Assembly (NCBI RefSeq): GCF_003627795.1
Contig: NZ_CP032684.1
Span: 969,001-1,033,000, forward strand
Origin: Rhizobium sp. CCGE531
GTDB taxonomy: Bacteria > Pseudomonadota > Alphaproteobacteria > Rhizobiales > Rhizobiaceae
Length of the DNA: 64,000 nucleotides
Direction of reading: 5' to 3'
Shown here: one piece after another, positions 1 to 8,042 of the stretch
Numbering within the stretch: position 1 is the stretch's first letter
How the letters are laid out: the number at the start of each line of letters is the position of its first letter
Position numbers and translations under genes: made by a program
Notes under the pieces: model-generated
What the model was told of the DNA's origin: nothing
Database searches by the model: none
The model's input: only the letters and a program-made list of their open reading frames with translations

Positions 1-153
1 AAAGACGGCGACACCGTGGCGGCTCCGTCCGGGCGTGAGTCGCGCGAGCAGGGTGGCGCGCGCAACGCTGGCGTTAGGGGGAATACCCCTCCGAAGGCCG
101 AGCAACAGGGCAGTTTCGGAGCCGCTTTGGCCGACGCACTTAAACGAAAATAA
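1..153 (+). CDS. 3' end of an unidentified protein, cut by the window edge
   Basis: Frame 1 is open from base 1 to a TAA at 151-153. It encodes about 50 residues rich in Gly, Arg, Gln and Ala, ending FGAALADALKRK. A disordered basic linker with a short alanine-rich helix at the very end is typical of RNA-binding proteins, and Tex-type transcription accessory proteins can end this way. Too little is visible for a firm name. No stem-loop terminator is obvious between it and cfa. Confidence 0.5.
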   Translation, partial: KDGDTVAAPSGRESREQGGARNAGVRGNTPPKAEQQGSFGAALADALKRK

Positions 154-298
154 GGACTTAGCGGAACTCCGTGCAAGAATGTCACACTCTGGCAGCGTTG
201 TTGCCGGAGTGCGAATGACTGCGAAAAGGTAAGCTTGCCACAATGCTGTGAGGCGCTAAAGTCTGCCTTAATGTCATGTCATAACATTCGAGGCGTCC

Positions 299-1558
299 AT
301 GGCGTCGGCACTCTTTTCTCTCGTCAAGAAACTCATCCGTAAAGGTTCACTTAGGCTTACGCTCGCATCCGGCGAGACCCATATGGTCGGCGACGGAACC
401 GGCGAGACGGTGGCCGTTCGTTTTGCCGATCAGCAGGCGGAAGATGCAGTCGCTCGCGATCCGACGCTCAGGCTCGGCGAAATGTATATGGAGGGCCGCT
501 TCATCCTCGAGCAGGGGGATATTTATGAATTCCTCTCGCTGGTGAAGCAGAATACCACCAACGAGATTTTCGATTTCCGCATGGCGGCGCTGCTGCTCGG
601 CCGTATCGCCCTGCAGCAGATCAAGAGCCGCTCGCCGATCAACCGCAACAAGTACAATGTTGCGCATCACTATGATCTGTCGGCGAAGCTGTTCGATCTC
701 TTCCTCGATGAGGATTGGCAATATTCCTGCGCCTATTTCAATCCGCCCGGCATCAGTCTGTACGAAGCGCAATTGGCCAAGAAGCGCCATATTGCCGCGA
801 AGCTGCTGGTCGAGCCCGGTCAGAAGGTGCTGGAGATCGGCTCCGGCTGGGGCGGCATGGCCATGTATCTTGCCGAGGCCTATCCCGGCCTCGACGTGAC
901 AGGCATTACGCTCAGCGAAGAGCAGCTGAAAGTATCGCGTGACCGCGCGGCCAAGCGCGGCCTCTCCGATCGCGTCCGCTTCGAGCTGCAGGATTATCGC
1001 TACATGACCGGCAGGAAGTTCGACCGCATCGTCTCCGTCGGCATGTTCGAGCATGTCGGCATCGGCGACTACGGCAAGTTCTTCCGCAAGGTTTCGGAGC
1101 TGCTCGACGACAACGGCGTCATGCTGCTGCATTCGATCGCGCGTCCGAAGCCAAGCTATGCTACCAACGCCTTCATCGAGAAATATATTTTCCCGGGCGG
1201 CTACATTCCGTCGATCGGCGAGACCACGCCGCCGCTGGAAAAGGCGGGCTTGCTGACGAGGGACGTCGAGACCCTGCCGATGCATTATGCCTATACGCTG
1301 CGGCACTGGCGCAATCGCTTGGTGGCACGCAAGGCCGATGCCGTCGCGCTCTACGACGAGAAGTTCTTCCGCATGTGGGAGTTCTATCTGGCCGGCTCCG
1401 AAATGGGCTTCCGTTGGGATGAATTGTTCATCATGCAGATCCAGATCGCCAAAAACCAGTTCGCCGTCCCGGACAATCGCAATTACATCTGGGAACGCGA
1501 GGCGAAGTTGAAGGAGTTCGAGGCAGGGCGCGCGCCTCTGGAGAAGGTGACGTTCTGA
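299..1558 (+). CDS. cfa: Cyclopropane-fatty-acyl-phospholipid synthase
   Basis: This 419-residue enzyme is of the Cfa/CmaS family. It transfers a methylene group from S-adenosylmethionine to the double bond of unsaturated phospholipid acyl chains at the inner membrane, a change linked to stationary phase and acid tolerance. Seen: the SAM-binding glycine motif VLEIGSGWGG at residues 177-186, preceded by the family segment HYDLS..LFDLFLDEDWQYSCAYF, and the aromatic C-terminal region. Length fits the family. The ATG at 299 has GAGG about 6 nt upstream. A strong terminator follows at 1569-1602, so it is probably monocistronic. Rhizobia often carry more than one cfa paralogue, so which one this is cannot be told. 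Confidence 0.93.
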   Translation: MASALFSLVKKLIRKGSLRLTLASGETHMVGDGTGETVAVRFADQQAEDAVARDPTLRLGEMYMEGRFILEQGDIYEFLSLVKQNTTNEIFDFRMAALLLGRIALQQIKSRSPINRNKYNVAHHYDLSAKLFDLFLDEDWQYSCAYFNPPGISLYEAQLAKKRHIAAKLLVEPGQKVLEIGSGWGGMAMYLAEAYPGLDVTGITLSEEQLKVSRDRAAKRGLSDRVRFELQDYRYMTGRKFDRIVSVGMFEHVGIGDYGKFFRKVSELLDDNGVMLLHSIARPKPSYATNAFIEKYIFPGGYIPSIGETTPPLEKAGLLTRDVETLPMHYAYTLRHWRNRLVARKADAVALYDEKFFRMWEFYLAGSEMGFRWDELFIMQIQIAKNQFAVPDNRNYIWEREAKLKEFEAGRAPLEKVTF

Positions 1559-1568
1559 CCGTCTATAG

Positions 1569-1612
1569 AACGCCGGACCGTGGAAGCCCACGGTCCGGCG
1601 TTTCTGCTTTTG
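1569..1612 (+). terminator. Intrinsic terminator after cfa
   Basis: A 15-bp perfect stem (1569-1583 with 1588-1602, loop AAGC) is followed by TTCTGCTTTT. It lies 11 nt after the cfa stop and between two convergent genes, so it may also serve the lipoprotein gene on the minus strand. Confidence 0.85.
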
Positions 1613-1639
1613 CTCTGCCAGCCCGCGTCCGGAAGGTCG

Positions 1640-2074
1640 TTACCTGCCGACGTGGACGATAAATGTGCCGTCTTGCACAGTTCCGTCGGTATTCAATCCC
1701 GTCAGGCGCATGGTGAATTGATCCGTGCCCGAGAAACCAGGGTTCGGCGTGTAGTAGACGATGTTCCCCTGGACCGTCTTGCCCGAGCACAGATAGGCGT
1801 TGCTGTCCTTCGGAAACTTTGCTGCGACCGGGCCGTGCTCGACGTCAACCTTGCCATGGGCAGGCGCCTTGACGACGCCCGTATAGGGAAACCCTGCAAA
1901 AGTGCAGTCCTGTTTCACAAGAGAAGCGCTTGTGATCTTCGTCTTCTTGCCGGGTGCGATTTGGCGTGAAAACTGGCTTTGTTTTGCCCCGCCTATCGGG
2001 GCGCTGACGCAGCCGGAAAGCGCTACGCCGGCGCCAAGGAGGAGACCCAGGGAAATCAGCGATATGGTCTTCAT
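1640..2074 (-). CDS. Small lipoprotein with an Ig/cadherin-like domain
   Basis: This 144-residue protein has a lipoprotein signal peptide: MKTISLISLGLLLGAGVA followed by the lipobox LSGC, giving a lipidated Cys at about residue 21. The mature part contains VKAPAHGKVDVEHGP and VYYTPNPGFSGTDQFTMRL, the pattern of tandem bacterial Ig-like/cadherin-like domains with a beta-sandwich fold. Location is inferred to be the periplasmic face of the inner or outer membrane. No enzyme motif is visible and the function is unknown. It is divergent from the MipA-like gene across a 284-nt intergenic region rich in repeats, and convergent with cfa. Confidence 0.75.
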   Translation of the reverse strand: MKTISLISLGLLLGAGVALSGCVSAPIGGAKQSQFSRQIAPGKKTKITSASLVKQDCTFAGFPYTGVVKAPAHGKVDVEHGPVAAKFPKDSNAYLCSGKTVQGNIVYYTPNPGFSGTDQFTMRLTGLNTDGTVQDGTFIVHVGR

Positions 2075-2126
2075 TCGTTTCTCTTTTTGGAAAACAGGGG
2101 GCTGCGAAATGGCTGGCGAAAGAAAC

Positions 2127-2158
2127 GCCCGCCATTACTTATGCCCGCCATTACTTAT
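2127..2158. repeat. Perfect tandem duplication of a 16-mer
   Basis: GCCCGCCATTACTTAT occurs twice with no gap (2127-2142 and 2143-2158). It lies about 53 nt upstream of the lipoprotein start codon, in a divergent promoter region. It could be a tandem operator for a response regulator or a replication-slippage product; the sequence alone cannot decide. Confidence 0.6.
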
Positions 2159-2160
2159 GA

Positions 2161-2173
2161 TTGAGTAACTCAA
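2161..2173. promoter_or_regulatory. 13-nt palindrome, possible operator
   Basis: TTGAGTAACTCAA is a perfect palindrome with 6-nt arms and one central base. It begins 3 nt after the 16-mer tandem repeat, in the lipoprotein/MipA divergent intergenic region. This is the size of a dimeric repressor site. No known consensus is claimed. Confidence 0.35.
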
Positions 2174-2222
2174 GCATCTATTAAATCACCGCGACAGATC
2201 ACCGCATGCCCGATACCGTCGC

Positions 2223-2268
2223 CCACGCAACCTGAATTTGGCTCTTTCACCGAATTCAGGTTGCGTGG
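2223..2268. repeat. 16-bp perfect stem-loop between divergent genes
   Basis: Arms at 2223-2238 and 2253-2268 pair perfectly over 16 bp around a 14-nt loop. No U-tract follows on either strand, so it is not a standard terminator. It lies about 90 nt upstream of the MipA-like start, in a region with no gene. Confidence 0.6.
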
Positions 2269-2358
2269 TTAAGAGAGCGGTAACGCGATCCGAATAATTT
2301 GCGGCAACTCTCGGGCTGCGTTCAGAGCCCTTTGTATTGCGTATCATGGAGTTGCAGT

Positions 2359-3168
2359 GTGTTTGCAAAGTCGCGTTTTCTTTTCATTTTCGGCCTCTCC
2401 GTCGCCTATGCCGGCGCCGCTTCCGCGGGCGATGGTCAGCATTTCTGGTCGGGCAATTGGTACCTGAGCGTCGGTGCGGCCGGTTTTTCAGCGCCGAAAT
2501 TCGAAGGCGGCAGGCACAACAAGCTGCAGTGGTCGCCGCTGGTCTCGATCGGTCGGCAGGGTCCCGGCCCGCGCTTTTCCTCGCGCAACGACAATCCGTC
2601 CTTCGCCCTGATCGAGAGCGATGCCTTCCGCATCGGTATCGTCGGCAAGTTCGTGCCGAGCCGCGACAGCAGCGACGGGCGCGAGCTGAGGGGGCTGAAG
2701 AAGGTGAAATGGGGTGCTGAAGTCGGTGGTTTCGCTGAAGCCTATCCGACCGACTGGCTGCGCGCCCGCATCGAAGTCCGGCAGGGTATTCGCTCTCATA
2801 GCGGCCTCGTCGCAGATGCGGCCATTGATGCCTTCACCGATATTACGCCGGAGCTGCGCCTCTCGGGTGGCCCGCGCATGACGATGGCCACCAACGACTA
2901 CTTCAACACCTATTACGGTGTCGATGCTCGTGAATCGGCCGCTTCCGGCCTCGGCCGCTACAATCCGGGGGGCGGGGTGAAGTCCGTCGGCGTCGGCGGC
3001 GCCTTGACCTGGAAGGCATCGGAAAACTGGACCACGAGCACCTTCCTCGAATATACCCGGCTCACCGGCCCCGCGGCCGACAGCAGCCTCGTGCGCGAGC
3101 GCGGCGACCGCAACCAGCTGCTGATCGGCGTCTCGGCGAGCTACAAGTTCAATTTCACGACGAACTAA
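2359..3168 (+). CDS. MipA/OmpV-family outer membrane protein
   Basis: The protein is about 269 residues when read from GTG 2359, which has GGAG 7 nt upstream; the open frame extends earlier but without signal-peptide character. From this start it has KSR, a hydrophobic stretch and AGAASAGDG, a good Sec signal peptide with AxA cleavage. The mature part has alternating beta-strand pattern, with a C-terminal strand ending SASYKFNF and a terminal aromatic region typical of barrels. MipA/OmpV proteins are outer membrane barrels, in some bacteria tied to murein-synthesis scaffolds or to antibiotic and acid response; the role here is unknown. Confidence 0.78.
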   Translation: MFAKSRFLFIFGLSVAYAGAASAGDGQHFWSGNWYLSVGAAGFSAPKFEGGRHNKLQWSPLVSIGRQGPGPRFSSRNDNPSFALIESDAFRIGIVGKFVPSRDSSDGRELRGLKKVKWGAEVGGFAEAYPTDWLRARIEVRQGIRSHSGLVADAAIDAFTDITPELRLSGGPRMTMATNDYFNTYYGVDARESAASGLGRYNPGGGVKSVGVGGALTWKASENWTTSTFLEYTRLTGPAADSSLVRERGDRNQLLIGVSASYKFNFTTN

Positions 3169-3183
3169 GAAATGGGCGGCGTC

Positions 3184-3300
3184 AGAGCATGATGCCGAAA
3201 GGTGTCTGAGCGGTTTTCGGACGACATCATGCTCCAATTCTTTGATTTTAGAGCGGATTCAGATTTTAGGTCGCTGCGACCTAAAATCATCTGACTCTAA
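3184..3300. repeat. GAGCATGATG palindrome plus second hairpin (element A, copy 1)
   Basis: GAGCATGATG (3185-3194) pairs with CATCATGCTC (3225-3234), with an inner CCGAAA/TTTCGG pairing. A second hairpin, 13 bp with a 1-nt centre, follows at 3262-3288. The same first unit recurs at 42820-42867 (also followed by a hairpin) and 60559-60606, with weaker copies at 18068 and 19894. These are dispersed intergenic palindromes. The stem-loops could also stop or process the MipA transcript. Confidence 0.75.
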
Positions 3301-3347
3301 CGCCCCGCCGCTTGACCTCCGGCGCCGGATATCACTACTACTCGCCT

Positions 3348-4307
3348 ATGCAAAACATAGGCGACAATGGGCGCGTTGCTGACGCGCCATCCGGCAACTG
3401 GGTCTATCGCGTCCTGCCTCCGTGGCTGTGGCCCTACGCCCAGCTTGCGCGCTGGGACAGGCCGATCGGCTGGGAGCTCCTGATGTGGCCGTGCTTCTGG
3501 TCGGTCGCGCTGGCCGCCAATGCCTCCGTCGCTATGGGGCACGGCTCGCCGGGCTTCGTGGTGATCTACCACCTCGTCCTCTATTTCATCGGCGCAGTCG
3601 CCATGCGCGGCGCCGGCTGCACCTATAATGATCTGGTCGATCATGAGATCGACATGTCGGTCGCGCGCACGCGCTCGCGCCCGCTGCCATCGGGCCGCGT
3701 GACGCGCACGCAGGCCAAGGGCTTTATCGCGCTGCAGGCCCTGGTCGGTCTGCTGGTACTGCTGCAGTTCAATTGGTTTGCCGTCGTTCTCGGCGTTTCG
3801 TCGCTTGCCATCGTCGCGCTCTATCCTTTTGCAAAGCGCTTCACCGACTGGCCGCAATTCTTCCTCGGCCTTGCCTTTTCCTGGGGTGCCCTGATGGGCT
3901 GGGCCGGCCTTTTCGGCAGCCTGTCCTTCGCTCCGATCGTATTGTACGTCGCCTCCATCCTGTGGACGATCGGCTACGACACGATCTACGCGCATCAGGA
4001 CAAGGAGGACGATGAACTCATCGGAGTGCGCTCGACGGCGCGGCTCTTCGGCGACCAGACACGACTATGGCTGGTCGGCCTTTATGGCGCGACATTGCTT
4101 CTGATGCTGGTGTCCTTCGCGCTGGCGGGAGCAAGCTGGCTTGCCTATCTCGGCCTGCTTGTCGCCGGCGGCATGTTCGCCTACCAGATTGCCGTGCTTG
4201 ACATCAAGGATGGCGAGCAGTGCCTTGCCCTGTTCAAATCGAACAATCGTGTCGGCCTGATCATCTTTGCCGGTCTCTTCCTGTCGTTCCTGTTTCTGAT
4301 TCCGTGA
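3348..4307 (+). CDS. ubiA: 4-hydroxybenzoate polyprenyltransferase
   Basis: The product is about 319 residues. It attaches the polyprenyl tail to 4-hydroxybenzoate, the second committed step of ubiquinone synthesis, in the inner membrane. Seen: the two Asp-rich prenyl-diphosphate/Mg motifs, NDLVDHEID at about residues 94-102 and YDTIYAHQD at about 210-218, among 8-9 hydrophobic segments. I start at ATG 3348 because the upstream TTG at 3312 adds only 12 non-conserved residues; neither has a strong ribosome-binding site. It is convergent with the DUF6101 gene. The same UbiA superfamily reappears in ctaB at 55822, which carries a different motif and has a different substrate. Confidence 0.93.
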   Translation: MQNIGDNGRVADAPSGNWVYRVLPPWLWPYAQLARWDRPIGWELLMWPCFWSVALAANASVAMGHGSPGFVVIYHLVLYFIGAVAMRGAGCTYNDLVDHEIDMSVARTRSRPLPSGRVTRTQAKGFIALQALVGLLVLLQFNWFAVVLGVSSLAIVALYPFAKRFTDWPQFFLGLAFSWGALMGWAGLFGSLSFAPIVLYVASILWTIGYDTIYAHQDKEDDELIGVRSTARLFGDQTRLWLVGLYGATLLLMLVSFALAGASWLAYLGLLVAGGMFAYQIAVLDIKDGEQCLALFKSNNRVGLIIFAGLFLSFLFLIP

Positions 4308-4359
4308 GGGGACTGGATCCGGGCGAAAGCGACAGCAAAATTTGGCTAACGCCATAAAA

Positions 4360-4404
4360 GAATTCGGCCGCGGGATTGTTCGTCCCACGGCCGGTCTTTC
4401 CGAA
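4360..4404. terminator. Stem-loop terminator between ubiA and the DUF6101 gene
   Basis: GGCCGCGGGA and TCCCACGGCC pair with one mismatch around a short loop, followed by GGTCTTTCC. It sits between two convergent genes and could stop transcription from either side. The U-tract is modest. Confidence 0.6.
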
Positions 4405-4429
4405 TGACCAGATTTCGAGCTGATGCGGC

Positions 4430-4996
4430 TCAACGCCTTGCGATGATCTCGCGGCCTTCGATCTTCATCTTGATGCCGAGCTTGCCCGTCGTGCGGCGCA
4501 CGAGGAAACGCGGACGGCGATTGGCGAAATAGGAATGGCGGCGACGCGGCTGGCTGTCCTGCGAGCGGACGCCGCCGAGATGCTCTTCCAGCGGGCGGGC
4601 AACGCCGTCGGCTTCGATCATCAGCATCGGAATGCGGAAGGCTTCCGACCAGGAGCGCCAGTCGGCGGCGATGTCGCTCAGGTCGTGGGCGACGAGAAGG
4701 GGGATGCAGAGATCCGGATCGGAGTGATGCAGTTCCAGCGTCACGGTCACTTCGCCGTCGCCATGGTCGATGGCGCGGGCGGCGACACCCTTGAAGGCAC
4801 GTTTCGGCAAGGCGACGGACAGCGGCAGGCCGCTGGACGGCAGGATCTTGCGCAGCACCGCGCCGCGCTCGTCGATCGTAATGGTGACATCACCTACGGC
4901 ACCTTGCATGGCGTAGCTGACCTGTTGCGGGAAACGCGCCGGATCAAGCCGCAGTGTGGTTCCAGCCCAATCGGGCTTCAGGACGGTATTTGTCAT
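4430..4996 (-). CDS. DUF6101 family protein, function unknown
   Basis: A 188-residue protein that resembles a conserved Rhizobiales family I know as DUF6101. It has no signal peptide or membrane segment. The N-terminal 130 residues look like an all-beta fold (VTITIDERGAVLRKILPS, VTVTLELHHSD), and the last 50 are strongly basic (RRRHSYFANRRPRFLVRR). It starts with MTNTVLKPDWAGTTLRLDP at ATG 4996. A 311-nt divergent region separates it from the DUF1217 gene. The function cannot be inferred; the basic tail could contact nucleic acid or anionic lipid. Confidence 0.75.
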   Translation of the reverse strand: MTNTVLKPDWAGTTLRLDPARFPQQVSYAMQGAVGDVTITIDERGAVLRKILPSSGLPLSVALPKRAFKGVAARAIDHGDGEVTVTLELHHSDPDLCIPLLVAHDLSDIAADWRSWSEAFRIPMLMIEADGVARPLEEHLGGVRSQDSQPRRRHSYFANRRPRFLVRRTTGKLGIKMKIEGREIIARR

Positions 4997-5307
4997 CGAT
5001 TTTCTACCCTTGCTTTACCTGAGAGCCGGTTGTTCCGGTCTTCTCTCGGAGAACTTTTGTCCTCTCGTTGTTGGGCAGATTAGGCGCCGTCCCTTCCAGA
5101 CAGCTTAAAAATCGAGGTTAAGAAAACTTTGCGTCCTCAAATGGTTAGCGAAATCGAATGCATCAGGGTTTCCATAAGATGAATACACGGCAGGGCGGTA
5201 CGTCAATATAGTGCGCGCATAAGGCGAGCCGATGTAAGTCTCAGGTAAGGTTTGTATGAAATAATGGCAACTAGATTCGTCCCCTTTATTAGAGATCTAT
5301 TGGGATT
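4997..5307. other. Divergent intergenic region, no gene seen
   Basis: These 311 nt between divergent genes hold no convincing small ORF or RNA gene. A weak hairpin (AGAGCCGG..CCGGTCTTCTCT type) occurs near 5020-5048, and the last 120 nt are AT-rich, which suits a promoter for the DUF1217 gene. No specific promoter can be fixed. Confidence 0.4.
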
Positions 5308-7821
5308 GTGCTGATGATTTCCACTTATCTTGGTTATACGATCGCAACCAGAGATATGGCGACCTCGCTCAACCAGGTGGCGTCACAGTCGCAAAACAAG
5401 CGTTTGATCGACTATTACAAGGCCAATATCGGCAAAGTAACCGACGTCGATGGCCTCCTGAATGACTATCAGCTATACAGTTACGCCATGGAAGCCTACG
5501 GGCTTTCGGACATGACCTATGCCAAGGCCTTTATGAAACAGGTCCTGACCAGCGACCTCAGCGACTCCAGCAGTTTCGCAAATAAGCTGACCGATCCGCG
5601 CTACAAGGAAATGGCCGCCGCGTTCAATTTCGGCACGGGCAGCACGAATACGGCACAGACCAGCGCGCAGGAAGACGATCTCATCGGCCTTTATCAGCAG
5701 TCGTTTACGAATGAGGAGACGTCCGCTGCGACCGAAACGAGCTACTACAGCCAGAATATCAGCTCCGTTAAGACCGTCGATGATCTCCTCGGCAATACCC
5801 GCCTGCGCAACTATGTCCTGCAGGCCTATGGCGTCGATCCGACCTATGCGTCGAACTCCATGCTGAAACAGATGCTGACGAGCGATCCCAGCGATCCCAA
5901 CAGCTATGTCAATCAGAACGGCAGTGCCGCCGACAAGGCCCTGGTCGCGGAATTCAATTTCAATGCCGACGGCACGGTCAAGACATCGACGTCGGACAGC
6001 GATACGGCCTATTACGAGGCGAATATCGGCAAGATCACCTCCGTCGATCAGCTGACGTCCAATCCGCAGCTGTTCCAGTACGTCAAGACCGCATTCGATA
6101 TCCCCGCCTACATCACGGCCGATCAGTTCAATGCTTCGGCCAAGGATGCGGGTACGGCGAGTTCGAACGGCTTGACCGATGTCATGGCCCAGTTCAATTT
6201 CCAGAGCGATGGAACGGTCGCCTCCGGCTCGCAGGCGCAGACGTCGGATCAGATCAGCGCCACGGCGACGGCCTATGCCGCGAACTATCCGGGAGGCCCG
6301 CAGACCCTCGGCCAGCAGGCCGATGTGATGAGCGCCTATAATTCCACCGTGCCCTCGTTCGTCACGAGCGTCGGTGCCGCCGACAACGATCTCTATTACA
6401 AGAACCACATCGGTTCGATCACCTCGGTCGACCAGCTGACCTCGGACACGCGCCTCTTCGATTATATCAAGAAGGCCTATAACATCGATCCGACGACACC
6501 TGCGATCGTCTTCAAGAACGCTTTCACCGATCCGTCGACCGCGGCCGTCTTCGGCCTGACGGATGTCGTCTCGCAGTTCAATTTCCAATCGGACGGCACG
6601 CTCGCCGCCGGCCAGACCGCGCAGTCGCAGGGCGAGATCGACACGGCCTCCAAGGCCTATATGAGCACCTACCAGTCATCGCAGTCGACCCTGACGACGG
6701 ATGCCGTCAACAACTACAAGAACCGCATCGCCAACGTGAAGACTATCAAGGATTTCTTCGCGAGCAACACGAGCGACAGCGTTTCCTCCAACGATAACGC
6801 GCCGGAGCTCTACCAGATGGCGCTGCGGGCCTATGGGATCGGGGACAGCGAGGTTACCAAGTCCCAGCTGACGAAGATTCTCGAAAGCGATCCTTACGAT
6901 CCGAAGAGCTATGTCAATTCGCTCAAGGATCCCCGTCTCACCGAACTTGCCAAGGCCTTTAATTTCGACGGCAAGGGCAATCTGAAGCCTCCGATCCAGT
7001 CTCTGTCGCCGACGCAGGTCAACAGCTATATCTCGCAATATTCCAGCCGTGCCACGACCGGGCTGACTGGCGCGGAGCTGACCAAGGCAACGAGCGACGC
7101 CAAGGATGCAGGCACCTATTTTGCGACCAATATCGTCAAGGTGACCAGCGTCACGGATCTTCTGGCCGATAGCAAGCTCACGAACTTCATCCTGAAGGCC
7201 AACGGCATCGATCCGAAGAGCGTCGATACGGCGACGTTGAAGAAGGCGTTTGCTTCGGATCCCTCCGATTCGAAGAGCTTCGTCAACACCGACGACGGCG
7301 CCAAGTTCAAGAGCATCGTCGACGCTTTCAATTTCGGCACGGATGGCAAGCTGACCGACACCAAGCTCGGCACGGCGCAAAACCAGGGCGCACTCGCTTC
7401 GACCAATGATCTCTTTCTGCATCAGACGCTGGAAGATCAGCAGGGCGATACCAATCCGGGCGTGCGCCTGGCGCTCTATTTTCAGCGCAAGGCGGCCGAT
7501 ATCAACTCCGTCTATGACATCATGGGCGATGCGGCGCTCTATGAGGTGATTACCACGAGCTACAATCTGCCGAGTTCGATTTCCAGCATGGATGTCGATA
7601 CGCAGGCCAAGATGCTCAGCAAGTTCGTCGACGTGACCGACCTCCAGGATCCGGACAAGGTCAACAAGCTGCTGCAGCGATTCTCGGCGATGTATGACCT
7701 GAAGAACAATACGACCTCCTCGACATCGCCGGCGCTTTCGATTCTCTCGGGCTCTTCCTCGAGCATCGGCATCAGTGCCGACACGCTGCTTTCCATCGCG
7801 CAACTGTCCTCGCCGAGGTAA
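5308..7821 (+). CDS. Large DUF1217 multi-repeat protein
   Basis: A protein of 837 residues from GTG 5308 (835 from ATG 5314; MISTYLGYT is the usual family start). DUF1217 proteins occur in and near flagellar gene clusters of alphaproteobacteria, but no flagellar gene is present here. I count seven units of the pattern YYxxNIxxVxSVDxLLxxxxLxxYxxxAYGI, often followed by LKxxLxSDPSDPxSYVN and FNF, at about residues 28, 145, 225, 360, 470, 610 and 735. There is no signal peptide and no cysteine-rich or catalytic motif. Composition is rich in Ser, Thr, Asp and Ala, as in secreted filament-like proteins. Followed by the ftsK-like gene after 221 nt. The role is unknown; a secreted or structural function is inference. 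Confidence 0.85.
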   Translation: MLMISTYLGYTIATRDMATSLNQVASQSQNKRLIDYYKANIGKVTDVDGLLNDYQLYSYAMEAYGLSDMTYAKAFMKQVLTSDLSDSSSFANKLTDPRYKEMAAAFNFGTGSTNTAQTSAQEDDLIGLYQQSFTNEETSAATETSYYSQNISSVKTVDDLLGNTRLRNYVLQAYGVDPTYASNSMLKQMLTSDPSDPNSYVNQNGSAADKALVAEFNFNADGTVKTSTSDSDTAYYEANIGKITSVDQLTSNPQLFQYVKTAFDIPAYITADQFNASAKDAGTASSNGLTDVMAQFNFQSDGTVASGSQAQTSDQISATATAYAANYPGGPQTLGQQADVMSAYNSTVPSFVTSVGAADNDLYYKNHIGSITSVDQLTSDTRLFDYIKKAYNIDPTTPAIVFKNAFTDPSTAAVFGLTDVVSQFNFQSDGTLAAGQTAQSQGEIDTASKAYMSTYQSSQSTLTTDAVNNYKNRIANVKTIKDFFASNTSDSVSSNDNAPELYQMALRAYGIGDSEVTKSQLTKILESDPYDPKSYVNSLKDPRLTELAKAFNFDGKGNLKPPIQSLSPTQVNSYISQYSSRATTGLTGAELTKATSDAKDAGTYFATNIVKVTSVTDLLADSKLTNFILKANGIDPKSVDTATLKKAFASDPSDSKSFVNTDDGAKFKSIVDAFNFGTDGKLTDTKLGTAQNQGALASTNDLFLHQTLEDQQGDTNPGVRLALYFQRKAADINSVYDIMGDAALYEVITTSYNLPSSISSMDVDTQAKMLSKFVDVTDLQDPDKVNKLLQRFSAMYDLKNNTTSSTSPALSILSGSSSSIGISADTLLSIAQLSSPR

Positions 7822-8042
7822 CGCGTCAAGCAAAAAATTTAACGTGTGTTCCTGCCGCGCTTCAGCGCGTCGGGGATGTCGCCATGTGCTTGTTTCCACG
7901 GGGTGTTCGAGATTTTTTCGCCTTCTTTGAATGCGTGTGGAATGGCGGCTTTCCACAACGGCAGGAAGGAACTTATTAACCATCCTTGCCCTATTCGATT
8001 TGAGAAGCCAACGGCAATATCAATGACTGGGTTGCAGGTCTC

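Noticed and set aside
347..1591. A 414-codon frame antisense to cfa
   Set aside because: Mirrors the cfa reading frame, has no motif and no ribosome-binding site.
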